The position numbers and the translations under genes are program-made. The notes under the pieces were generated by a model that saw only the letters and a list, made by a program, of their open reading frames with translations, had not been told where the DNA came from and searched no databases. Shown one piece after another: positions 1 to 6,105 of a DNA stretch of 9,351 bases (its first letter is position 1; each line of letters starts with the position of its first letter). This DNA comes from Bacillota bacterium. Its GTDB lineage: Bacteria; Bacillota; Clostridia; Oscillospirales; Oscillospiraceae. Location of the stretch: positions 1 to 9,351 of the forward strand of contig WQUU01000251.1 in the NCBI GenBank assembly GCA_009781925.1, written 5' to 3'.

Positions 1-1590
1 TTTGTGGGCAAGGGAAACACAGGCGCCACACAGATTTACACTACCATATCAGAGGCTAAAGTCTGGGGCCTGACGGTTAATTATCTTCAGAACCCAGGTT
101 TGGAAACAGGTTCGGTATCTCCATGGACTGACGATGGAAACGCGGGCCCAACAATCAGTACGGACGCCCACAGCGGCCAATACGCTCTGTACACCGCAAG
201 GGCTCATGACTATAACGGCCCCACACAGAATGTAACGAACATCTTCAATAAATACGGCGAAGGTACTTATTATGCCGAGGCATGGGTGAAATTGCCCTCA
301 GGTCAAGCAAATGACACGCTATGTTTCACCGTAGACAGCACGACCGCGAATGGTATCCGCAGCTATGACGACTTTGCGAATAAGGCGATCAGCGCATCCA
401 ATGGCTGGGTACAATTTTCCGGCGAGAAGGAAGTCTTGAAGAAGGGCGGCCAAGCTGGGACATATTCGATAGTCAATTTTAAGCTTGACGGAAACGGAAC
501 CTCATCTGTTTTGACAGATGACTTTGCTCTGAACCGTGTGCCGCCGTCGTTTACATCAGTTACATCAAGCGGAGGAACTACTTTTGAGGTGGGTGCCGTG
601 TCAGGTAATCTGACAATTAACGGATCGAGCTTCTCACCTGGAATTGCCAAAGTCTATCTTGTCCCGCAATCTGGGACGGACATCCTGCTAACCGGGGGAA
701 AGGCTGCCGACACCACAAGGCAAATTGTCATTCCGCTTAACACGAGTTTACCAGTTGGAGTGTATAAGATCAAAGTAGCCGTTTCGGACATCTCAACCGT
801 CTATAGTAGTATGACCATAACGGTCACCCCAAAGGTCAATTTGTTGGCAAATCCCGGCCTTGAAACTGGATCGGTGTCTCCGTGGACAGACGACGGGAAT
901 GCGGGGCCGACAATTAGCTCTGATGCACACAGCGGTCAATATGCGCTGTATACCGCGAGAGCCCATGACTATAACGGCCCCACACAGAACGTCACTGATA
1001 TTTTCAACAAGTACGGTGAAGGCACTTATTATGCTGAGGCGTGGGCAAAGTTACCAGCAGGCCAAGCAAATGACACGCTGTGCTTCACTGTGGACAGCAC
1101 AACCACGAATGGTATCCGCAGCTATGATGACTTCGCGGGAAAAGCAATCAGTTCATCCAATGGCTGGGTGCAACTTTCAGGCCAGAAAGAAGTTCTGAAG
1201 AAGAGCGGCCAAACTGGGGCATATTCGCTAGTCAATTTTAAGCTTGACGGCAACGGAGCCTCGGCTGTTTTGGCGGACGACTTTGTACTCAGACGCGTCG
1301 CTCCATCGTTTACAACGGTAACTTCGAGCGGCGGAACCTCCTTCAAGCAGGGATCTGTATCTGGCACATTAACCATTAACGGCTCAAGTTTCTCGCCGGG
1401 CATAGCTAAGGTCTATCTTGTCCCACAATCAGGGGCGGAGATACAGCTGACCGGGACAAAGACGGTTGACACCACAAGCCAAATAATTATTCCCCTGAAT
1501 GTCAATCTGCCGGCTGGCGTGTATATGGTTAAAGTAGCCGTGGCGGACGTTTCAAGTATTTACCAAAGTTTAACAATAACGGTTAGTTAA
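1..1590 (+). CDS. C-terminal part of a modular carbohydrate-binding protein (discoidin tail + two CBM4/9-like/IPT-like units)
   Basis: The frame is open from base 1, so the gene begins upstream; the GTG at base 4 is internal, not a start. About 529 residues are visible. Bases 40-69 encode TTISEAKVWG, the typical last strand of an F5/8-type C (discoidin, CBM32-like) domain. Two units follow (79-837 and 838-1587). Each opens with NPGLETGSVSPW and contains a DAHSGQYAL stretch, the pattern of the CBM4/9/22 sugar-binding beta-sandwich (about 154 residues). Each then has a roughly 95-residue domain with LTINGSSFSPGIAKVYL, resembling an IPT/TIG immunoglobulin-like fold. The protein ends right after the second unit, with no LPXTG motif, SLH repeat or C-terminal membrane helix, so any anchor or catalytic domain would lie upstream. 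Likely role: an extracellular glycan-binding or glycan-degrading enzyme. The catalytic class cannot be told from this part. CBM and IPT assignments are by pattern and not confirmed by search. Confidence 0.8.
   Translation, partial: FVGKGNTGATQIYTTISEAKVWGLTVNYLQNPGLETGSVSPWTDDGNAGPTISTDAHSGQYALYTARAHDYNGPTQNVTNIFNKYGEGTYYAEAWVKLPSGQANDTLCFTVDSTTANGIRSYDDFANKAISASNGWVQFSGEKEVLKKGGQAGTYSIVNFKLDGNGTSSVLTDDFALNRVPPSFTSVTSSGGTTFEVGAVSGNLTINGSSFSPGIAKVYLVPQSGTDILLTGGKAADTTRQIVIPLNTSLPVGVYKIKVAVSDISTVYSSMTITVTPKVNLLANPGLETGSVSPWTDDGNAGPTISSDAHSGQYALYTARAHDYNGPTQNVTDIFNKYGEGTYYAEAWAKLPAGQANDTLCFTVDSTTTNGIRSYDDFAGKAISSSNGWVQLSGQKEVLKKSGQTGAYSLVNFKLDGNGASAVLADDFVLRRVAPSFTTVTSSGGTSFKQGSVSGTLTINGSSFSPGIAKVYLVPQSGAEIQLTGTKTVDTTSQIIIPLNVNLPAGVYMVKVAVADVSSIYQSLTITVS
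79..837 (+). repeat. Protein-level tandem repeat, unit 1 (CBM-like 79-540, IPT-like 541-837)
   Basis: This is a 253-codon unit inside the modular protein, opening with NYLQNPGLE and ending with TITVTPKV. The CBM-like half is 154 residues, exactly as long as in unit 2. The two units are nearly the same protein but differ at many synonymous sites. Identical DNA patches remain, such as the 26-base stretch at CATGACTATAACGGCCCCAC in both copies. Confidence 0.9.
838..1587 (+). repeat. Protein-level tandem repeat, unit 2 (CBM-like 838-1299, IPT-like 1300-1587)
   Basis: This is a 250-codon unit starting NLLANPGLE and ending at the protein C-terminus (LTITVS). It matches unit 1 almost residue for residue through the CBM-like half. 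It diverges somewhat more in the IPT-like half, for example KAADTTRQIVIPL in unit 1 against KTVDTTSQIIIPL here. Confidence 0.9.
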
Positions 1591-1626
1591 CGGACAATCA
1601 GACTCTGAGTATTTTATGTAATGGCC

Positions 1627-1660
1627 AGGAGGGCAGTGCCCGCTGAGGCGCTGCCCTCTT
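1627..1660 (+). terminator. Strong GC-rich hairpin between the carbohydrate-binding gene and the cysteine-synthase-like gene
   Basis: GAGGGCAGTGCC (1629-1640) pairs with GGCGCTGCCCTC (1647-1658) around the six-base loop CGCTGA, with one G-U pair inside. A further G-U and A-U pair extend it to 1627-1660. Its position 37 bases after the upstream stop fits an intrinsic terminator. However, the 3' side reads TCTTCGGAG and lacks a T-tract, so it could instead be a leader or mRNA-stabilising hairpin for the downstream gene. The bases just after it can form a mutually exclusive mini-hairpin, CTC-TTCG-GAG (1656-1665), with a classic UUCG tetraloop. Structure is seen in the sequence; function is inferred. 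Confidence 0.45.
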
Positions 1661-1686
1661 CGGAGAATAAGGGACGGATATTAGAA

Positions 1687-2655
1687 ATGTATTTACAAAA
1701 TTCAATCTTGGACGCAATCGGTAACACACCAATGGTATGCCTTGACCGTATCGTGGAAAAGTACGATATCACCGGGCATATTTTCGCAAAAGCCGAATAT
1801 TTGAACCCAGGGTTCAGTAAAAAGGATCGTATCGCGCTCTCGATAATTGAGGAAGCTGAACAAAGCGGAAGCCTTGTCAAGGGGCAGGATGTCGTAGAGT
1901 TAACTAGCGGCAACACGGGAACCGGGCTGGCGATTGTCTGTGCCGTCAAAGGGTATCATTTTGTCGCGTGTATGTCCAAAGGCAACTCGATGGAGCGCGC
2001 GCGTATGATGAGAGCATTGGGTGCAGAAGTAATGCTGATCAATCAGGCGCCCGGGAGTGTGGCTGGTCAGGTTTCCGGCGAGGATTTGGCGCTTGTGGAA
2101 CTTGCGGCACAGGCAGTGGTCAAAGAAAGGGGTGCCTTTCGTGCGGATCAGTTTAAGCTGTACAGCAACGTCCGGGCCTATGAGCAGAACGTGATAAAGG
2201 AAATTTTAGAGCAAACTGGGGGACAGATCGACGCTTTTGCTGATTTTATTGGAACCGGAGGTTCCTTTACGGGTTGCGCGAAAGGCCTAAAAGCCATAAA
2301 CAAACAGATCCATTGCTACGTAGTTGAACCCGAAACAGCTGCTTACTACGCGAAACCCAAGGAGCGCGAAGCCGCCGGAAAAACTGGCCACAAAATACAG
2401 GGCGGAGGGTATTTCATGGATCTACCGCTGCTCTCTGCGGAATGCGTTGACGGCTACCTCACAATTTCGGATGAAGAGGCAACAGAGACTGCCAAAGATC
2501 TAGCAAAATATGAAGGCATATTTGCGGGCTTTTCTTCTGGAGCCAATGTGCGCGCCGCTGTTAAGCTCCTTTCCGATCGTGAACGCGGGAAAAATATTTT
2601 CGTATTTTTGAATGATAGCGGTTTGAAATATTTGAGCACAGATTTATATGAATAA
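1687..2655 (+). CDS. PLP-dependent cysteine synthase / cystathionine beta-synthase family protein
   Basis: 322 residues, close to the ~310 of CysK. It is a cytosolic fold-type II PLP enzyme that would make a beta-replacement on an activated serine or related substrate. Visible motifs: IGNTPMVCLD at 11-20; NPGFSKKDRIA at 40-50 with the probable Schiff-base lysine K46; the substrate loop TSGNTG at 73-78; the PLP phosphate loop GTGGSFTG at 189-196; GFSSGA at 281-286; and DSGLKYLST near the C-terminus, matching SGERYLST of CysK. The start at 1687 is preferred because family homology begins at MYLQNSILDAIGNTP. The in-frame ATG at 1621 would translate through the 1627-1660 hairpin into an unrelated N-terminal stretch. 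AAGGGA (1669-1674) lies 12 bases before 1687, slightly far for an SD. The next gene is an EamA exporter 11 bases downstream, so the pair may make and export a cysteine-like or diaminopropionate-like metabolite. Exact substrate is unknown; it need not be the housekeeping cysteine synthase. Confidence 0.88.
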   Translation: MYLQNSILDAIGNTPMVCLDRIVEKYDITGHIFAKAEYLNPGFSKKDRIALSIIEEAEQSGSLVKGQDVVELTSGNTGTGLAIVCAVKGYHFVACMSKGNSMERARMMRALGAEVMLINQAPGSVAGQVSGEDLALVELAAQAVVKERGAFRADQFKLYSNVRAYEQNVIKEILEQTGGQIDAFADFIGTGGSFTGCAKGLKAINKQIHCYVVEPETAAYYAKPKEREAAGKTGHKIQGGGYFMDLPLLSAECVDGYLTISDEEATETAKDLAKYEGIFAGFSSGANVRAAVKLLSDRERGKNIFVFLNDSGLKYLSTDLYE

Positions 2656-2666
2656 GGGATTCCTTT

Positions 2667-3569
2667 ATGCGGGAAAAAGTAGGAACAGCTAAAAACAATT
2701 CCTATATTCTCATGGGAATTTTGCTCATTTTCTGGGGATCATTTGCGGCTGTAAGCAAATTGGTTCTATCTGACATGGACAGTTACCAGGTTCTTTTCTA
2801 TATGTTCGGGTTTTCCGCTGTTATTATGACTATACAGGCGTTTGTAAAAGGGAAATGGCGAGAAGTTAAGCAACTTTGTATGAAAGACGTAATGCGACTT
2901 TCTCTATATGGATTTATTCAATTTTTGTACTATTTCTTTTATATTTTGGCGCTTAAATTGATCCCATCCGTAGAAGCCTCCATGATTAACTATCTTTTTC
3001 CAGTCTTTATTGTATTGTTTTCCGTGCCGATTAACAGAGAAAAGCTTACTTGGATCAAAATAATATCCTCTGTTATCTGCTTTGCCGGTGTTATCATAAT
3101 CGTTACCGGTGGTAAATTTGGAGACATAAAAATAACAAACCTTGCCGGAGATTTGCTGGCGTTAGGCGCGGCCATATCATGGGGATTGTTTTCAAACCTT
3201 GGTAAGAAAAATCAGGTGGATTCATTTATCAGTTATTATATATATACATCTATAAGCTTTTTATTATCTGTATTTTCTATCATTGACTTATCACATTTTA
3301 TCTTGCCGAATGTTGCGGGGTTGGCAGGCTGTTTATGGCTTGGTTTAAGCAATGTCGTGCTGGCTTTTCCCATTTGGTTTAAGGTATTAAAGCGGTCATC
3401 TGCGGCATCAGCGGCGAATCTGGCATTCTTTGCTCCATTTGTAACACTCTTGTTTATTGCTACTCTGACAGGTGAACAAATAACGCTTGCGGCTATCATA
3501 GGTATGCTGCTTATTATTGCAGGTAATGTAATCCAGAACCTGGTGTCGATAAGAGGTACCAAACGATAA
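2667..3569 (+). CDS. EamA/DMT-family membrane exporter, 10 TM
   Basis: 300 residues, the standard length for a drug/metabolite transporter made of two EamA repeats (roughly residues 12-147 and 162-290, about five hydrophobic helices each). The first helix is ILMGILLIFWGSFAAVSKLV, typical of the family. SWGLFSNLGKK marks the start of the second half, and ATLTGEQIT carries the conserved Gly-Glu before the last helix. The start is fixed by AAGGGA at 2654-2659, seven bases upstream; it overlaps the stop of the preceding gene, indicating translational coupling. The family exports amino acids and small metabolites; E. coli EamA (YdeD) exports cysteine and O-acetylserine. That makes the pairing with a cysteine-synthase-family enzyme suggestive, but the substrate is inference. 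The gene is visibly more AT-rich than the operon that follows. Confidence 0.9.
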   Translation: MREKVGTAKNNSYILMGILLIFWGSFAAVSKLVLSDMDSYQVLFYMFGFSAVIMTIQAFVKGKWREVKQLCMKDVMRLSLYGFIQFLYYFFYILALKLIPSVEASMINYLFPVFIVLFSVPINREKLTWIKIISSVICFAGVIIIVTGGKFGDIKITNLAGDLLALGAAISWGLFSNLGKKNQVDSFISYYIYTSISFLLSVFSIIDLSHFILPNVAGLAGCLWLGLSNVVLAFPIWFKVLKRSSAASAANLAFFAPFVTLLFIATLTGEQITLAAIIGMLLIIAGNVIQNLVSIRGTKR

Positions 3570-3576
3570 ATATGAA

Positions 3577-3589
3577 GTGCTAAAAGCAC
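3577..3589 (+). other. Small perfect hairpin ahead of the sugar operon
   Basis: GTGCT-AAA-AGCAC is a 5-bp stem with a 3-base loop, located 8 bases after the exporter stop and 10 bases before the SD of the next gene. It has no following T-run (ACAACTCTTATT follows), so it is a weak terminator at best. An operator or mRNA-processing site is equally possible. Only the dyad itself is certain. Confidence 0.3.
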
Positions 3590-3599
3590 AACTCTTATT

Positions 3600-3605
3600 G
3601 GAGGT
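3600..3605 (+). promoter_or_regulatory. Strong Shine-Dalgarno for the cupin gene
   Basis: GGAGGT stands nine bases before the ATG at 3615. It is the best SD among the sugar-pathway genes and fits the first cistron of the operon. No convincing -35/-10 pair was found in the 45-base gap, so a promoter may lie inside the exporter gene, or transcription may read through from upstream. Confidence 0.7.
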
Positions 3606-3614
3606 CAAAATAAT

Positions 3615-4832
3615 ATGAATCACAAAACAACTATTCGGAAAACGTTTGATCAAAACAATGGCATTCTTCGTCTCGTTCCGAACTTCGTGCCGCGACGGTT
3701 CTCGAAACCGGGGCGGCGTCTCCGCTTGCACCCGGACGACTATTTTGCGCTCGGTATCCAGCGCGGTGGCATCAAAGAACGCTGGTTCTCCTCGACGATC
3801 CCGGCGATGAACGGACCGCTGGCCGCACCAGACGAGGGCATGAGCTACGTCGCCGTCAGCGACGAAGTGAAGGACAAGGTACTATTCCGCGACTTCGTTC
3901 AGGAGCTCGGCGCGGACTTGATCGGTGATGAGCTGTACCAAAAATACGGTACGTGGCCGATGTATTCGAAGTTCTTTGACTTTGAGGAACCGCTGTTCCA
4001 CCACGTCCATCTGACCTTTGAGGCGGCGGCGCGCGTCGGCAAGCTCGGCAAGCCAGAGGCGTATTATTACTCCCCGCAGATGAACAACTACCCCGGAACC
4101 TTCCCGCATACCTACTTCGGCTTCTCACCAGACGTGACGAAGGAGGAAGTCAAGGCGCGGCTCCTAGACTACGAGAAACGCGACATCCGCATCACGGAGC
4201 TGTCCCGCGCCTATCGTATTGAGTTGGGTACCGGATGGTACACGCCGCCAGGCGTGATCCACGCGCCGGGCTCTTACCTGACCTATGAGCCCCAATGGAA
4301 CAGTGACGTGAACTCGGTGTATGAGAACATCACATCGGGCGAGATATATCCGTATGATTTTCTTGTGGAAAACTGTCCGGACGACAAAAAATACGACATG
4401 GACTACGTCCTCAGCCTCTTGGACTGGGAAAAGAATGTCGATCCCGACTACCGCAAAACATACTTTCGTCCTCCGGTGACCTGTTCCCATTCGGACGAGC
4501 GGCACACCGAAAAATGGGTCACCTATGGTAACGACTACATCGCCGCAAAGGAACTGACGGTGCAGCCGGGACAGACCGTGACGGTGTACGATCAGGCGGC
4601 GTATGGGTGTATCCTGGTGCAGGGGCACGGCAAGTTGGGTGGTTATGACGCGGAGGCGGCGAGTATGCTGCGCTTCGGTCAGCAGAGCGCAGACGAGTAT
4701 TTCGTCAGCGAGGGCGCGGCTAAGCGCGGCGTCGTCATCGAGAACCACAGTAAGTGGGAACCGCTGGTGATGCTCAAGCACTTTGCGAACAACAACCCTG
4801 ATATGCCACGGAAGGAGCCGGTGACATGCTGA
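3615..4832 (+). CDS. Phosphomannose-isomerase-like double-cupin protein, candidate sugar isomerase
   Basis: 405 residues with a clear cupin metal site of the class I mannose-6-phosphate isomerase type. HHVH at 129-132 supplies an HxH pair, KPEAYYY at 146-152 supplies the glutamate (E148, compare KPExWY of PMI), and YTPPGVIHAPG at 209-219 supplies the last histidine (H216, compare IPAGTVHA). A second cupin-like segment runs from about residue 308 (IAAKELTVQPGQTVTVYDQ) to the C-terminus. The ATG at 3615 follows a strong SD. The gene opens an operon with a mutarotase, an L-xylulokinase-like kinase and two pentulose-phosphate epimerases, but the window has no other aldose isomerase. I therefore infer an aldose-ketose isomerase for a free sugar such as L-lyxose or L-xylose. 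Identity as a cupin is firm; reaction and substrate are unproven. It could also be a true PMI or a sugar-binding regulator. The gene overlaps the next by 7 bases. Confidence 0.8.
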   Translation: MNHKTTIRKTFDQNNGILRLVPNFVPRRFSKPGRRLRLHPDDYFALGIQRGGIKERWFSSTIPAMNGPLAAPDEGMSYVAVSDEVKDKVLFRDFVQELGADLIGDELYQKYGTWPMYSKFFDFEEPLFHHVHLTFEAAARVGKLGKPEAYYYSPQMNNYPGTFPHTYFGFSPDVTKEEVKARLLDYEKRDIRITELSRAYRIELGTGWYTPPGVIHAPGSYLTYEPQWNSDVNSVYENITSGEIYPYDFLVENCPDDKKYDMDYVLSLLDWEKNVDPDYRKTYFRPPVTCSHSDERHTEKWVTYGNDYIAAKELTVQPGQTVTVYDQAAYGCILVQGHGKLGGYDAEAASMLRFGQQSADEYFVSEGAAKRGVVIENHSKWEPLVMLKHFANNNPDMPRKEPVTC

Positions 4833-5260
4833 AAAACATCTCGCCGCTGATTTCGCCGGAGCTGCTCAAAATACTCGCCGAAATGGGGCACGGTGACACA
4901 GTTGTCCTCGCGGACGCGAACTACCCCGCTTGCAGCGGCGGGGCAAAGCATGTCGTCCGCGCGGACGGAATCGGAGTCCCCACACTGCTGGAAGCGATTC
5001 TTCCGCTGCTGCCATTAGACACATTTGTCGCGAAGCCGATCACGCTGATGGAGGTCGTGCCCGGCGACAACTATGTCCCGGATATTTGGAATGAATACCG
5101 CAGAATTTTCAACAATAATGACCTCAATGACGATCAGCTTGAAACGATTGAGCGTTTCGCATTTTATGAGCACGCGGATACAGCCTATTGTGTCGTGGCG
5201 ACAGGCGAACGCGCGCGGTACGCGAATGTCATCCTAAAAAAAGGGATCATCGAAGCATGA
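4826..5260 (+). CDS. fucU: FucU/RbsD-family sugar mutarotase
   Basis: 144 residues against 140 in E. coli FucU. The N-terminus MLKNISPLISPELLKILAEM is almost the E. coli FucU sequence as I recall it. It is followed by GHGD (22 is the catalytic histidine of the family) and LADANYPA. FAFYEHA (111-117) and the C-terminal ERARYANVILKKGI block (128-141) are also conserved; the latter closes the active site of the neighbouring subunit. The family interconverts anomers of free sugars (fucose, ribose and others) and assembles as a decamer in the cytoplasm. It starts inside the cupin gene (7-base overlap) and its stop overlaps the ATG of the epimerase (ATGA), so translation is coupled. The family assignment is strong. 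The actual sugar here is probably the substrate of the operon's isomerase and need not be fucose. Confidence 0.92.
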   Translation: MLKNISPLISPELLKILAEMGHGDTVVLADANYPACSGGAKHVVRADGIGVPTLLEAILPLLPLDTFVAKPITLMEVVPGDNYVPDIWNEYRRIFNNNDLNDDQLETIERFAFYEHADTAYCVVATGERARYANVILKKGIIEA

Positions 5261-6105
5261 GCGCAACCTACCGCCTCGGCCTGTATGAGAAGTCAATGCC
5301 GATGAGCCTCACGCTGCCGGACAAGCTATGCGTCACGAGCGAGGCCGGGTTTAATTTCATGGAACTCAGCATTGACGAGAGCGATGAAAAACTCCTGCGG
5401 CTCAATTGGGTGCCTACTGAGCGCCGCGAGCTGCGCGAAGCGTCGGCAGACGCCGGGACGACGGTCGGCAGCATCTGCCTGAGCGCGCACCGTAAGTACC
5501 CTATCGGCAGCGTGGACGCATCTGTCCGCGCCTGCGGGCTGGACATTATGGCGCGTGCGATTGACCTCGCCGCCGATCTCGGCGTCAGGCTGATCCAACT
5601 CGCCGGGTATGACGTATACTATGAGCTGTCGAGCGACAAGACCCGCGCCCTGTTTGCCGAGAATTTGCGCCGGAGCGTGGAATGGGCGGCGTCAGCCGGT
5701 GTCACGCTGGCGTTCGAAACAATGGAGACTCCGTTCATGGATACGGTGGAGAAGGCGATGCACTTTGTCCGTCTGATAAATTCCCCATACCTTCAAGTCT
5801 ACCCCGACCTCGGTAATCTCACAAACGCCGCGTTGCTCTACGGGCATGATGTCGCAAGCGATCTCGAATCCGGGCGCGGGTATATCGCGGCGCTGCATCT
5901 GAAAGAGGCACGGCCGGGTATTTACCGCGAGATCCCTTTCGGGGCGGGATATGTGAATTTTGTTTCCGGCATTGGGACGGCATGGGCGCAGGGTGTGCGC
6001 CGCTTCGTCTGTGAGTTTTGGGCGGTCGAGGATTGGCGCGCGCAGATCGACCGGGCCCATGCGTTTATTCGTGCGCAGTTTGAAAAATCGGGGGTGACAG
6101 GTTGA
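5257..6105 (+). CDS. ulaE: L-ribulose-5-phosphate 3-epimerase, UlaE/SgbU type
   Basis: 282 residues (E. coli UlaE has 284); a TIM barrel of the xylose-isomerase-like superfamily converting L-xylulose 5-phosphate to L-ribulose 5-phosphate. The N-terminus YRLGLYEKSMP and FMELSIDESDEKLLRLNW are signatures of this family. The four metal ligands are all present: E154 (FETMETPF), D184 (YPDLGNL), H214 (LHLKEARPG) and E253 (CEFW). The ATG at 5257 overlaps the previous stop as ATGA and is where homology begins; an earlier in-frame GTG/ATG-type start at 5188 would lie deep inside the mutarotase gene. AAGGGA at 5240-5245 can serve as the SD. The downstream kinase begins at the stop codon. The intact metal site contrasts with the second TIM-barrel protein at 8380-9174. 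Confidence 0.93.
   Translation: MSATYRLGLYEKSMPMSLTLPDKLCVTSEAGFNFMELSIDESDEKLLRLNWVPTERRELREASADAGTTVGSICLSAHRKYPIGSVDASVRACGLDIMARAIDLAADLGVRLIQLAGYDVYYELSSDKTRALFAENLRRSVEWAASAGVTLAFETMETPFMDTVEKAMHFVRLINSPYLQVYPDLGNLTNAALLYGHDVASDLESGRGYIAALHLKEARPGIYREIPFGAGYVNFVSGIGTAWAQGVRRFVCEFWAVEDWRAQIDRAHAFIRAQFEKSGVTG

Noticed and set aside
860..1198. Open frame of 112 codons overlapping the second CBM unit in another plus frame
   Set aside because: The protein is low in sense and rich in R/M/Q, and it lies entirely within the well-supported CBM frame.
79..1587. CRISPR or recent DNA-level tandem repeat
   Set aside because: The repeat unit is about 750 bases, coding, and diverged at silent sites; there are no short direct repeats with spacers.
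1621..1686. Upstream ATG extending the cysteine-synthase-like protein by 22 residues
   Set aside because: The extension is encoded by the hairpin, has no SD and has no family similarity; homology starts at 1687.
3577..3589. Intrinsic terminator after the exporter gene
   Set aside because: The stem is only 5 bp and no T-tract follows, so I list it only as a hairpin.
3570..3614. Catabolite-response (cre) site before the cupin gene
   Set aside because: TGAAGTGCTAAAAGCA does not keep the central CG or the spacing of the cre consensus.
4164..4781. Long open frame (205 codons) on the minus strand inside the cupin gene
   Set aside because: It is a shadow of GC-rich codon use on the plus strand. 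It has no SD, no recognisable motif and a composition rich in R and V, and the plus-strand frame has clear cupin motifs.
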